A stretch of 10,713 nucleotides of DNA from an uncultured Pseudomonadota bacterium. Lineage in GTDB: Bacteria; Myxococcota_A; UBA9042; CAIXZC01. Location: NCBI GenBank assembly GCA_937876385.1, contig CALFHQ010000229.1, positions 1 through 10,713 on the forward strand. The letters run 5' to 3'. A program made the position numbers and the translations under genes. Below the pieces are notes generated by a model. The model was not told where the DNA came from, searched no databases, and saw only the letters and a list, made by a program, of their open reading frames with translations. Shown one piece after another: positions 1-7,859 of the stretch (position 1 is the stretch's first letter; every line of letters begins with the position of its first letter).

Positions 1-224
1 GGGAGCAATTCCACGCCACACCAATGTCCGTCCCCTCTTCCCAGCCGTTCGATTCTCTCCCAGAATCTGACAGAAAGCCATAACAGCCTAGAATCAAAGG
101 ACTTTCTGCCCATAGCTTCGGGACGCCCCAGCAGGTACAGTGACCCACTCGCACGTCCCAGCCGTTCTGGAGTGCCTCCATTCTAGTTCTGTTGGGAATT
201 TCGTCGAAAAAACTTCCTTGAATC
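1..224. other. Left-edge stretch without a supported gene
   Basis: This stretch lies downstream of the aminotransferase stop and I recognise no gene in it. On the minus strand a frame is open from an ATG at 181 to the left edge (about 60 codons). The peptide is rich in Trp and Cys, looks like no family I know, and has no Shine-Dalgarno sequence close to the ATG. On the plus strand a frame enters from the left edge and stops at 81-83, giving a short Ser/Pro-rich tail that is equally unconvincing. A perfect 6-bp inverted repeat (GATTCT at 51-56, AGAATC at 62-67, 5-nt loop) could form a weak hairpin but lacks a U-tract. It may be intergenic sequence or the start of a neighbouring gene; sequence beyond the edge is needed to tell. 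Confidence 0.3.
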
Positions 225-1403
225 TCAACCCAGCTCTCGTTCCCAGTTTGCCAACCGCCTTCCGGCTTCCTGAATGACCTCCACAGACTGATTTCCAAAA
301 GAAAGGCGAACCCTCCCCTCTCCAAACTGACCGAAAGCGCTCCCCGGAACCGTGATGATTCCGCACTCTTTCAGCAGCGTCTTCGAGAAATCAACCGAAC
401 TTTGCGGCCCCAGAATGTCCGCCAAAAGGAAGGTTCCCCCGTCTGGACGATACCCGGACAAGAGGGTGGAAGCATCTACAACAGCCAAGAGCGCTTCGAG
501 GCGCTCCTCCAATGCTTCCAGGGCCTTTGACCGGTAGCTTAGAGTTTCCTCGAGGGCTCCCAACACGGCATACTGAGACGGAACCGACGCACAAACGACG
601 ATGGTGTCTTGCACCTTGATTGTCTCCTCCACCATGGCCAGCGGGCCAAACAGGTAGCCCACGCGCCATCCGGCCAATCCGAAGCTCTTCGAGAAGCTCC
701 CCACGACCACGACTTTGTCGTGAATCCCCAGAGAAGCCGGGCTGACGTGAACATGAGGGGGAAAGGTCAGCAAATCGTAGGTTTCGTCGGAAATCAGCCA
801 GATGTCATGTTCCTTGCACAGGCGGGTAAGCTCCTCGACCTGCTCTTTGGGAAAGAGGGAGCCTGTCGGGTTGCCGGGAGAAACCAGCACCAACGCCCGA
901 GTTCTCTTTGAAATTCGGCAGCGAACTTCCTCGATGTCGGCCACATAGCGACCTTGAGATCGCCGCATTTCCACTTCCACCGGTATGCATCCAGCCAACT
1001 CCATGGCAAAGACGTGGTCGAAGTAGTTGGGGCCGAAGAAGATCACCTCGTCGCCAATCTGCGTAATGGCCAGCAGCGCGTTGACGAACGCCTGGTTGGC
1101 GCCGGCGGTGAGAAGCAACTGTTCTCTGGCAGCCCCGGAAATCCCCTTCCATTCATCGAGAAACTGAACCAACTTGTCCAGAATGTGAGGAAGCCCTGGA
1201 TCCGGGCTGTATCCGCACACACTGGTTTCGTCCAAGTATTTCCTGACAGCCATCAACGCGCTCTTTGGAGGGGGCAATCCCAAAACCGCCTGTCCCAGAT
1301 TGATGAGCTGCTCTCCGCGGGCCTCCAACTCGCCGGCCATTCGATTGATCTCGGCGATTGGGGGGCGTGTGATTCGAGACGTTCTTCCTTCCCAGGATGC
1401 CAT
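225..1403 (-). CDS. Class I/II PLP-dependent aminotransferase
   Basis: A 392-residue fold-type I aminotransferase, normal length for the aspartate/aromatic/alanine aminotransferase group, cytosolic. It would move an amino group between an amino acid and a 2-oxo acid through pyridoxal phosphate. Visible landmarks are the Tyr of GYSPDPG (about 65), SPGNPTG with the PLP-ring Asn178, ISDETYDLL with Asp206 and Tyr209, the Schiff-base lysine in SFSKSFGLAGWRVGY (Lys239) and the substrate-carboxylate arginine in GRVRLSFG (Arg366). All key residues are present, so it should be active. The frame stays open upstream to 1697, but the ATG at 1403 is chosen because GGAGG lies 5 nt before it and family homology begins just after it. 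It is divergent from the hydrolase lipoprotein, 139 bp away. Substrate cannot be assigned from the sequence; aspartate or branched/aromatic amino acids are possible. Confidence 0.93.
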   Translation of the reverse strand: MASWEGRTSRITRPPIAEINRMAGELEARGEQLINLGQAVLGLPPPKSALMAVRKYLDETSVCGYSPDPGLPHILDKLVQFLDEWKGISGAAREQLLLTAGANQAFVNALLAITQIGDEVIFFGPNYFDHVFAMELAGCIPVEVEMRRSQGRYVADIEEVRCRISKRTRALVLVSPGNPTGSLFPKEQVEELTRLCKEHDIWLISDETYDLLTFPPHVHVSPASLGIHDKVVVVGSFSKSFGLAGWRVGYLFGPLAMVEETIKVQDTIVVCASVPSQYAVLGALEETLSYRSKALEALEERLEALLAVVDASTLLSGYRPDGGTFLLADILGPQSSVDFSKTLLKECGIITVPGSAFGQFGEGRVRLSFGNQSVEVIQEAGRRLANWERELG

Positions 1404-1542
1404 TGGTCCTCCACTTTGGTGACTTCGCCAGTCTACAACAACACGGGTAGGATTTTCCACGATTGGCCCTCTCTTTTCCTTGTCCCCGATTCCTCCCAGA
1501 GTTACCTTGGAACGAAAGAACGAACCAACTTCAGGTGCATCA
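1404..1542. other. Divergent intergenic region, aminotransferase/hydrolase lipoprotein
   Basis: 139 bp between two divergent start codons, so it should hold promoters for both. I see no convincing sigma-70 pair on either strand. The best plus-strand try is TTGTCC (1480-1485) with TTACCT (1502-1507) at a 16-bp spacing, which is weak. The aminotransferase Shine-Dalgarno (GGAGG on the minus strand) lies at its left end. Confidence 0.5.
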
Positions 1543-3273
1543 ATGCAAACCGGACAAAAGAACACACTTCTGGCTACCCTTCTCTTAACCTTCGTCGTGG
1601 CAACCGTCACACCCTCTTGTAGCAGTGAAGACTCCGTCGCTACCACCGGAGACATTGCCGACCTCCTTTTCGGCGACAGCACCGGGGACACCGCCACCCT
1701 CGATGTTCCCTACACGGATCTCAAAGAGGACAACCACGGGCTCACCGACCTCACTGCAGACCTTCCCGATGAAACGGTGGGGCCGGACACCCTTCTGGAC
1801 CTCGAGGATTCTGGGTTCCTCGATGACACGCAACTGGATACGGTCGCCGATGTGCCATTGGACATCGCCATCAATGACACCTGGGACGCCGTAGAAGATC
1901 TGGCCTCAGATAGCCTCCCGGACATCGAGGTGGAAGAGGATACCGTTGAACAGCCCACCCAGTTGTGGCCCAACGAGTGGATACAAGATCCTTCCACTGC
2001 CCAATGTACCTTCAGCAATCATCACACGACATTAAAGGACGGAGTCCTGGTGGACGCCTGGGAGGTAACCTACTTCTCCTGGGAATCCATCGACGGCACC
2101 CTCACCCCCATCCTGATTCGAGCCTTCGCTTCCAAACCAGTAGCTTCCGCCAGCTCCATTCCCGGAATCGTTCAGGCCCACGGCCTGGGCGGATACGCTG
2201 AAGAATCTCACGCAACCGGCTTGGCGGCCCTGACTGGAGCCTTCGTTATTGCGTACACCGGGCCAGGGGGTGGCACGGAAGCCAACAACACCTCTGAGGG
2301 GAGGGCCTCGGGGTACGACAACGGATATCGCATGTTCGACGTTCTGGTAGATCCCCGGGGAAGTTGGTTTTGGGGACACGCAGTGGCAGCCATGCGAGGA
2401 ATCACCTGCCTGGAAACCAGAGACGAGGTGGATCCCCAACGCATCGGAATGACCGGGTTCTCAGCCGGCGGCGTGGCAACTCTTCTGGTTTCTGGAGCCG
2501 ATCCCCGAGTTGTCGCCAGCGTTCCCCTCAGTGCAAGCCTGGCATGGAACATCGCTGTGGAAGCACCCAAAGCCTGGCAACATGCCCTCCTGGAGAAGGC
2601 TGGGTTGTCCACCACCAGTGCCGAGTGGCAAACGCTGATGAACGAACTCATCCTCCCCACCGTGGCGCTGTCCCAGACCAACACCCAGATCCTCATGGTC
2701 AACGGAACCACCGATGAATTCTTCCCCCTCACAGCGCACGTAGAAACCTACAACGCCATCCCCGGCACCGACAAGCGCACCTCCCTCGCTGCCAACTTCG
2801 ACCACGGCTGTTACGGAATCACCGGAGTCGAAAGCGCTGCCAACATCGAAGAGCGAGCAGAAATTCGCTCCAAAGGTGGGCAGCGAATGTGGTTCGCTCA
2901 TTGGTTTGGAACCGACGCCACCTATTCCTACGTGCCAGCCGCTCCCGTGGTGACGGTTCAGGGACTGGGTCCCGCCACCATCGTGGGAGCCCAAGTGGAT
3001 TCCGGGGGTTCTCAGTTGGACGTAGAGAACGTTCACATCTGGTGGAGCAGTGACAACGCTGCCATTTTCGGGTCCCTTGAGATGGATGACAACGGAGGGG
3101 GTCTCTACTCCGCTACGCTCCCCTTCACCCTGCCCCCAAACGTCGTCTACTATGTCGATGTGCAATACAAGAAATCAGGGCTCCTCTCTTCGCAGCGCTT
3201 CTCCATTTCGAGCGTTCCCGTTATCCCAGCCAACTTCATCCCCGACATTCGAGCCGTCGATAGCTGCATGTAG
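1543..3273 (+). CDS. Secreted lipoprotein with alpha/beta-hydrolase (esterase/peptidase-like) domain
   Basis: A 576-residue protein. It has a type II signal peptide: Lys-containing N-terminus, hydrophobic core about 9-20, then TPSC with the candidate lipidated Cys26, so it is probably anchored in the outer membrane. Residues 31-136 form an acidic linker (about 32 of 106 residues Asp/Glu, one Lys). A hydrolase domain follows from about 150: HGLGG at 213-217 (oxyanion-hole type), nucleophile elbow GFSAGG with Ser307, then a candidate Asp391 (NGTTDEF) and His421 (FDHG), in the order expected of a Ser-Asp-His triad. Residues about 466-576 look like a beta-rich, Ig-like C-terminal domain. Reaction is probably ester or peptide hydrolysis outside the cell; substrate unknown. 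The acetyl-xylan-esterase-like and PhoPQ-activated-like hydrolases are the nearest groups I can suggest. The ATG at 1543 is preferred over 1480 because it starts the signal peptide and has AGGTG 5 nt upstream. Confidence 0.85.
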   Translation: MQTGQKNTLLATLLLTFVVATVTPSCSSEDSVATTGDIADLLFGDSTGDTATLDVPYTDLKEDNHGLTDLTADLPDETVGPDTLLDLEDSGFLDDTQLDTVADVPLDIAINDTWDAVEDLASDSLPDIEVEEDTVEQPTQLWPNEWIQDPSTAQCTFSNHHTTLKDGVLVDAWEVTYFSWESIDGTLTPILIRAFASKPVASASSIPGIVQAHGLGGYAEESHATGLAALTGAFVIAYTGPGGGTEANNTSEGRASGYDNGYRMFDVLVDPRGSWFWGHAVAAMRGITCLETRDEVDPQRIGMTGFSAGGVATLLVSGADPRVVASVPLSASLAWNIAVEAPKAWQHALLEKAGLSTTSAEWQTLMNELILPTVALSQTNTQILMVNGTTDEFFPLTAHVETYNAIPGTDKRTSLAANFDHGCYGITGVESAANIEERAEIRSKGGQRMWFAHWFGTDATYSYVPAAPVVTVQGLGPATIVGAQVDSGGSQLDVENVHIWWSSDNAAIFGSLEMDDNGGGLYSATLPFTLPPNVVYYVDVQYKKSGLLSSQRFSISSVPVIPANFIPDIRAVDSCM

Positions 3274-3328
3274 TCCGAGGGTCACCCCTTCACTGAATTT
3301 GTTTTGAGATTCTGTTCACCGGCAAGAC
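3274..3328. other. Convergent gap between the two lipoprotein genes
   Basis: 55 bp between convergent stop codons. A shared bidirectional terminator would be expected here, but I see no GC-rich stem followed by a T-tract on either strand. Transcription of the two genes could therefore overlap. Confidence 0.5.
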
Positions 3329-6300
3329 TTAGAAGTTGAACGCTCCAGCCAGTCCCGAGACACCGGGTTGACCACTCTGCCCCGCAGAGACTCCACCCAT
3401 ACCTCCGAGGCCTCCCACTCCCTGGGAGCACCCGTTGTATGGCTCCTTCCAGCCAGAAAGGTCCAGTCCATCAGCACCGTGCACGTAAATGCAGTAGGAA
3501 ATGCCACCACATCCGCCACCGCCGCCGCCACCTGCACCACCTGGGCCGCCGTCACCACCCGAGCCGCCGCCGTAGGAGCACCATCCCTGGCCTCCTCCGC
3601 CGCCACCACCAGGAGCGCCAACCCCGCCATATCCACCCGAGCCGCCGTTTCCACCCTGGCCCCCAACACCACCGGCGCCTGCCTCCACGATGTTGTACTG
3701 AAGCTGCGGAGGGGTCGCTGGGCCTTCTTCGAAGGTGACGAAGATCCCAAAACTCCCACCGCCGCCGATTCCGCCACTACCAGCGGCACCACCACAGCCA
3801 CCTGCACCGCCGCCGCCACCGGTTCCACCAACGACATCCACACACTTGTTGGTATCCGAATCACCACCACCACCAGCACCACCACCGCCGCCGCCGTTTC
3901 CGGACATTCCGAAATTCCCGGAGCTTCCGTCGCTCCCGACCCAGACGCCCTCTATCACAGCCCCAGGGGACCCGAGACAACCGGAACCGCCGGTACCAAT
4001 GGTCCCTGCTCCACCGTTAGCACCGTCTTGACCGTCCACAAGTTCATCCCCGGTGGGAAGGTTGCACATCTTGCAAGAGGGGTGATGGATCTTGCCGTCC
4101 CACCCAGCAGCGCCACCGGCGCCACCGAGGATCCCGGCTCCCGAAGTGCCATTTTCGAGAAGTTGTGGAGCCTCTTCAAAGCTTGGACAGTACCCGGCAC
4201 CGCCGGCACCGCCCGATGCGTCACTCCCATCGCAGGTCTGAGCACCGCCGATTCCAGCATCGCTGAGAAGTTCCAGGCCGCAGTTGCTGGACGGTGCCTC
4301 CATGGACATCACTCCCGCCGTTCCATCCGTCCCCGGAACGCCCGAGCTTCCGTTGGTTCCTGAGGTTCCAGTCCCGCCGTTTCCGGCGATGACCCGGTTG
4401 CGAGTAATCTTCAAGGCTTCCGTGCAGTTACGAACATATACCCCGTAGCTGCTTTCCCCGTCACCAAGTTCGGAGGGCCCATAGATCACGAAGCCGTCCA
4501 GCACCGTGCTTCCCGAGGTTCCGACGATGCCCTGCGCTGACACCGTTGCCGGCTTGTCGGGGGTAGGCGATTGCCCGATGAGAACCGACGTAAATTGGGT
4601 GATGTCACGGGTCACAAACCCCGGAGCAAAGCCTCCCATGACCCGCAAACCGGCAACAAGAGCCACGGATTCGGCGAAGTTTCCTGCCGAAACGAAGACG
4701 TATTCCTTTTGAGCTGCCAGGGCAAGTTCCATCCCCCGAGCAATGGTTCCCACCGGTTGCGTAGCGGTTCCCGGGTTGTCATCGGAACCCACCGCACTCA
4801 CGAAAATAGCCAGATCCGGGTCCCCATCCAAGCCATCACAGTTCTGGTCGATCCCATCGGGAATGTCGATGTCGCTTACGAAGTGACACTCACATCCGTC
4901 CGTTGGAAGACCATTGACGTCCACGTAGCCGGTCTTGCAATCGAGAATACAAGCAGGAATCTCAGCGCTGGCATCGCAGATTCCCGTGAGGGTCTGCCCA
5001 GCCAGGAGTGCACAGTTGTTTCCACACACACCGCAGTGCTGCGTGGTGGTGTATTTCCCGTCCACCAGGAATCCTTCATCGACGTCACCGTCGCAATCGT
5101 TGTCTTCTCCGTCACAGATTTCGTCGGGGATTTCGCAATCACTCCACCCTTCCAATTGGCACACTCGGGTTCCCTGACAAGTGCTCCCGCCTGGAGCAGT
5201 CACGGAGCAACCGACGACCAATCCAACAGTGGATGCCTGGCACAAACAACTTCCGGAAGTCGGTGTGCAGACGTTCGTTTCATTGATCTCAGTGCACTCA
5301 TAGCCAACGGGACAATCGGGTCCGGCAGTACAACTTCGAGAACAGAAGCTTCCGTCCCCCTGAGTGACGCACAGCCCCCCCGCCGGTTGGCAGTCCGGGT
5401 CTCCGGTACAAGGCTGGCACAAGTTGTTCACATTGGAAACGCACTGATAGAGATTGAGCGGCTGATATCCCTCGTCGCACTGAGCTACAACGCAGGTCGG
5501 AACCCCTTCCACAAGATCGCATGCGGCCGTTGCGTTGGGGAACAACCCCTCGCAACTCAATCCACAGGTACCACAGTTGTCGATTCCCACATAGAGACCT
5601 GCTTCGTCCACAAAGCCATCGTCAACGGTCCCATCGCAGTTGTTGTCCACGAAGTCACAGCTTTCCACCTCAGGCTGCGCCCCCGAGCACACCCAACCGT
5701 TAACTCCCTGACATTGGTAGAGACCGGGACAACCGAACTCGCCAACCGTGCACTCCCCGGGTGACTGCACCCCTTCGTCCACTGCAGCATTGCAGTTATC
5801 ATCCAAACCGTTGCATTCCTCCAGAGCCGGCACGGCCCCAGAGCATGAGGACCAACCAGCAACGGGGTCGCAAGTCTGCGTCCCCGAGCACGCTCCAAAC
5901 TCGTTCACGGTCTGACAGGCTCTCTGAGCCCCGTCATTGGCAGGCAGGCAATCGCAACTGCCGGAAGTCGGGGTGCAAACAGAGTTGCCGTCGGAGACTT
6001 CCACGCACTCTGCCCCAAAGGAGCAATCGTCCCCGGTGAGACATGGAGTCGAACAGCGATTCGCTCCGTCCACAGCCAGACACACTCCCCCAGAACAATC
6101 CTCGTCAGTATTGCAGTACTGGCAGAAGATTCCCGTTTGCAGAACTCCACAACTGGAGGGACCAGTCAGCACATACCCGGGATCGCACTCCAGAACCACA
6201 CAACGAGGGAAGTCGAAGCTTACGCTGTCGCAAACTCCCGATCCGTTGGCGATGTTCTGCTGGCAATTATTGTTGCACCCGCCGCAATGCTCGTCGGCGA

Positions 6301-7135
6301 CATACTCGCCTTCCACGGCGAACCCTTCGTCTACCTCGCCATCACAGTTGTTGTCGTACCCGTCGCAGACCTCCAGGCTTGGTTCGATGGCGGTGCAAGT
6401 TCCCCATCCCAACTGCGGATCGCACGTCTCGAACCCGACACAGGTTCCTTGGTCGTTGGTGACCTGGCACTGTCTGAGGTTGTCCAGATCGTCGGGGAGG
6501 CAAGAACACGAGCCGGACTCGGGAAGACACAGCGCCCCTTCAAACTCGGGAGTATCCTGGCAGGAGAAGGGTTCATCACACTCTCCTCCTTCGAGGCACT
6601 CGAATGTACATACAAACTCTCCGTCAAATTCGACACACATTCCATCGGACCCGCACTCGGCGTCACTCTGGCAGGATTGGCACAGAGGGATCACGTCTGG
6701 AATGCACAAGAACACCGGGTCCGGCCCAAATCCACTGATTCCTTTGCATTCCCATCCTTCCTGGCATTCTTCGACGCACTCCTCGGTACACACAAAGCCG
6801 AACTGAGCTTCGATGCAGAAGCCTCCCTGGCATTCGTCGTTGGAGGCGCACGGGCAGCCGGTTCCCAGGGGCAATTCGTCGCACGCTCCCTGGACATCGC
6901 CCAGATCAAGGTAGGGGAGATCGATGTTGTCGTTGAGGGCAAAATCCGGAAGCTCTGACGAATCTCCCGGTTTGAATCCGTCGGGAAGATCTTCGGCCAA
7001 ATCGCTCGAAAAATCACTGAGCGAATCCACGGGCACAGCGTCGTCGATAATCCCCCCATTGTTGCCTGCGGCTCCTCCTCCACAGCTCACCGTGACCAGA
7101 AGCAAAGCAGGAAACAACCACCGAAAATGTTTCAT
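3329..7135 (-). CDS. Large cysteine-rich MopE-like lipoprotein with glycine-rich C-terminus
   Basis: A 1268-residue surface protein. The N-terminus is a lipoprotein signal (hydrophobic 5-16, TVSC, Cys18), followed by an acidic linker (31-80, 15 of 50 residues Asp/Glu). Residues 85-750 are cysteine-rich. They contain DxxNCDG-type motifs like those of MopE and related metal-binding proteins at 257-272, 441-456, 493-508, 674-689 and 759-772, alternating with CxxC...DC modules and HCGxCxNNC modules. Residues about 774-915 resemble a right-handed beta-helix (DUF1565/PbH1-like: VGSDDNPGT, then GFVIYGP and LKITRNRVIAG). Residues about 916-1262 are very glycine-rich. Loops bound to Ca or another metal and an extracellular location are inferred from the family; no enzymatic motif is visible. 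The ATG at 7135 is preceded by GAGGAG at good spacing. It lies 166 bp downstream of the eutN pair on the same strand, and is convergent with the hydrolase. Confidence 0.88.
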   Translation of the reverse strand: MKHFRWLFPALLLVTVSCGGGAAGNNGGIIDDAVPVDSLSDFSSDLAEDLPDGFKPGDSSELPDFALNDNIDLPYLDLGDVQGACDELPLGTGCPCASNDECQGGFCIEAQFGFVCTEECVEECQEGWECKGISGFGPDPVFLCIPDVIPLCQSCQSDAECGSDGMCVEFDGEFVCTFECLEGGECDEPFSCQDTPEFEGALCLPESGSCSCLPDDLDNLRQCQVTNDQGTCVGFETCDPQLGWGTCTAIEPSLEVCDGYDNNCDGEVDEGFAVEGEYVADEHCGGCNNNCQQNIANGSGVCDSVSFDFPRCVVLECDPGYVLTGPSSCGVLQTGIFCQYCNTDEDCSGGVCLAVDGANRCSTPCLTGDDCSFGAECVEVSDGNSVCTPTSGSCDCLPANDGAQRACQTVNEFGACSGTQTCDPVAGWSSCSGAVPALEECNGLDDNCNAAVDEGVQSPGECTVGEFGCPGLYQCQGVNGWVCSGAQPEVESCDFVDNNCDGTVDDGFVDEAGLYVGIDNCGTCGLSCEGLFPNATAACDLVEGVPTCVVAQCDEGYQPLNLYQCVSNVNNLCQPCTGDPDCQPAGGLCVTQGDGSFCSRSCTAGPDCPVGYECTEINETNVCTPTSGSCLCQASTVGLVVGCSVTAPGGSTCQGTRVCQLEGWSDCEIPDEICDGEDNDCDGDVDEGFLVDGKYTTTQHCGVCGNNCALLAGQTLTGICDASAEIPACILDCKTGYVDVNGLPTDGCECHFVSDIDIPDGIDQNCDGLDGDPDLAIFVSAVGSDDNPGTATQPVGTIARGMELALAAQKEYVFVSAGNFAESVALVAGLRVMGGFAPGFVTRDITQFTSVLIGQSPTPDKPATVSAQGIVGTSGSTVLDGFVIYGPSELGDGESSYGVYVRNCTEALKITRNRVIAGNGGTGTSGTNGSSGVPGTDGTAGVMSMEAPSSNCGLELLSDAGIGGAQTCDGSDASGGAGGAGYCPSFEEAPQLLENGTSGAGILGGAGGAAGWDGKIHHPSCKMCNLPTGDELVDGQDGANGGAGTIGTGGSGCLGSPGAVIEGVWVGSDGSSGNFGMSGNGGGGGGAGGGGDSDTNKCVDVVGGTGGGGGAGGCGGAAGSGGIGGGGSFGIFVTFEEGPATPPQLQYNIVEAGAGGVGGQGGNGGSGGYGGVGAPGGGGGGGQGWCSYGGGSGGDGGPGGAGGGGGGGCGGISYCIYVHGADGLDLSGWKEPYNGCSQGVGGLGGMGGVSAGQSGQPGVSGLAGAFNF
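3350..4390 (-). repeat. Glycine-rich low-complexity tail (coding)
   Basis: Codes for residues about 916-1262 of the large lipoprotein. Runs of GG, GGA and GGxGG produce a strongly C-biased plus strand (ccacc/gccgcc repeats). The glycine runs are broken by hydrophobic strands such as GSFGIFVTF, QYNIVEAG and ISYCIYVHG, which recall beta-helix rungs. This suggests long glycine loops inserted between rungs rather than a collagen triple helix, since no regular Gly-X-Y register is kept. Confidence 0.8.
4886..6682 (-). repeat. Three tandem cysteine-rich protein modules
   Basis: Codes for residues about 152-750 of the large lipoprotein. Three modules begin at CQSC (152), CQYC (338) and CQPC (573). 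Each runs through a CxxxSGSCxC segment, a CxxTxxCxxxxGW segment, a MopE-type motif and an HCGxC/NCGxC motif. The middle module is longer because it holds an additional MopE motif (493-508). The repetition is clear at protein level and weak at DNA level, so the duplications are old. Confidence 0.75.
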
Positions 7136-7301
7136 GAGGACTCCTCTCCACCCGGAACAGGTGAATTAACGCGGGACACACAACCAAGCGCTAGAGAAGT
7201 ACGGAGGGTACCATGGAGGACTTTAGCAAAAATCACTCTCTGGATTGGAATTGGAGGGAAAAGAGGGACACTCAGGCGGTTTGAGGGAGCAGAAAGGAGA
7301 T
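7136..7301. other. Gap between eutN pair and large lipoprotein gene
   Basis: 166 bp between genes on the same (minus) strand. Just after the eutN-type stop there is a weak inverted repeat (CTCA 7271-7274, TGAG 7282-7285) followed on the minus strand by a pyrimidine-rich stretch. It is a poor terminator candidate. I see no convincing promoter for the lipoprotein gene. Read-through from the eutN pair or an unrecognised promoter are both possible. Confidence 0.4.
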
Positions 7302-7580
7302 TCAACCAACGGACATGGGCTCGACGTGATCGACGATTCCGACGATGGCGGAGCGTACGCAGAACCCTTCCTGTTTGAAGAGTTGGCGCATGCCGTTTCC
7401 TTCTCGCAAGATGAGAACGGTGTCACCCATTCCGGCCTGAACCCGGTCCACGGCGAGGAAACTTTCCCCGTTTTCCGCCCCGAATTCATCCACAGGCAGC
7501 ACCACCATCATCTTCAAAGCATGGAAATGTTTGTGCTTTATGGTTGAAGTCACAGTGCCGATGACTTTGGCCAGGGTCAT
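7302..7580 (-). CDS. EutN/CcmL-family microcompartment vertex protein (second copy)
   Basis: A 92-residue protein of the EutN/CcmL (BMC-P) family, normal length for the family. Members form pentamers that cap the twelve vertices of bacterial microcompartment shells. Family signatures are the N-terminal AKVIGTVTST, the central LPVDEFG, FLAVDRVQAGMGDTV and the C-terminal SAIVGIVDHVEP. The start overlaps the stop of the upstream copy by 4 nt (ATGA), and GGAGGAG lies just upstream inside that gene, so translation is probably coupled. It is more divergent from the family consensus than the first copy: LKMMVV and HKHFHALK replace the usual GLKLLIV region. No shell hexamer (BMC-H), trimer or enzyme gene is in view, so the compartment type, if any, cannot be said. 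A longer frame extends to 7904, but the ATG at 7580 starts the conserved domain. Confidence 0.9.
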   Translation of the reverse strand: MTLAKVIGTVTSTIKHKHFHALKMMVVLPVDEFGAENGESFLAVDRVQAGMGDTVLILREGNGMRQLFKQEGFCVRSAIVGIVDHVEPMSVG

Positions 7581-7855
7581 GAGGGCTCCTCCATGAGATC
7601 GATGGAGTCCACGATGCCGACGATCGCATGATCCACCGGCACGAACCACGGTTCGAGGGCCAAAGCAGCCTCTCGAGACAGCACCATATAGACCGGATCT
7701 CCCAACCCGGCCATGACGGTATCCACGGCTACGACAGGGGTTCCTCTGTCTTTTCGATGCTCGTCCATGGGTTGCACGATGAGCAGCTTCTGCCCTTCCA
7801 ACCCTTGATACTTTTGAGTGGCAACCACCCGTCCAATGACTTTTCCGAGGATCAT
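7577..7855 (-). CDS. EutN/CcmL-family microcompartment vertex protein (first copy)
   Basis: A 92-residue BMC-P pentamer protein that matches the family consensus closely: GKVIGRVVATQK, LEGQKLLIVQPMD, VVAVDTVMAGLGDPVY and AIVGIVDSIDL. It would sit at shell vertices of a microcompartment. GGAGG lies about 7 nt before the ATG. It is the first gene of a two-gene unit; its TGA overlaps the next ATG. A good sigma-70-type promoter is found just upstream (7875-7904, minus strand), leaving only a very short leader. It is divergent from dnaA across 214 bp. The two copies differ clearly from one another, which fits distinct pentamers in one shell rather than a recent duplication. Origin-proximal placement is unexpected for this family, and I cannot tell whether the rest of a shell locus lies elsewhere. 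Confidence 0.93.
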   Translation of the reverse strand: MILGKVIGRVVATQKYQGLEGQKLLIVQPMDEHRKDRGTPVVAVDTVMAGLGDPVYMVLSREAALALEPWFVPVDHAIVGIVDSIDLMEEPS

Positions 7856-7859
7856 TGTA

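Noticed and set aside
1404..1697. N-terminal extension of the aminotransferase to 1697
   Set aside because: It would overlap the hydrolase signal peptide, adds no homologous sequence, and the ATG at 1403 has a strong ribosome site.
3368..4363. Plus-strand 331-codon open frame opposite the glycine-rich tail
   Set aside because: Its Thr/Ala/Pro-rich peptide is the antisense of glycine codons; no start context and no domain. The sense frame has signal peptide and motifs.
3500..4400. Repeated DNA that could suggest a CRISPR or tandem-repeat array
   Set aside because: The short cc/gcc repeats are irregular, in frame and code for glycine runs; there are no uniform repeats with unique spacers.
4571..5764. 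Plus-strand 397-codon open frame opposite the cysteine-rich region
   Set aside because: Antisense shadow of a long biased coding sequence; no recognisable motif and no ribosome site.
5937..6806. Plus-strand 289-codon open frame
   Set aside because: Ser/His/Pro-rich antisense of the repeated cysteine modules, so its apparent repeats only mirror the real ones.
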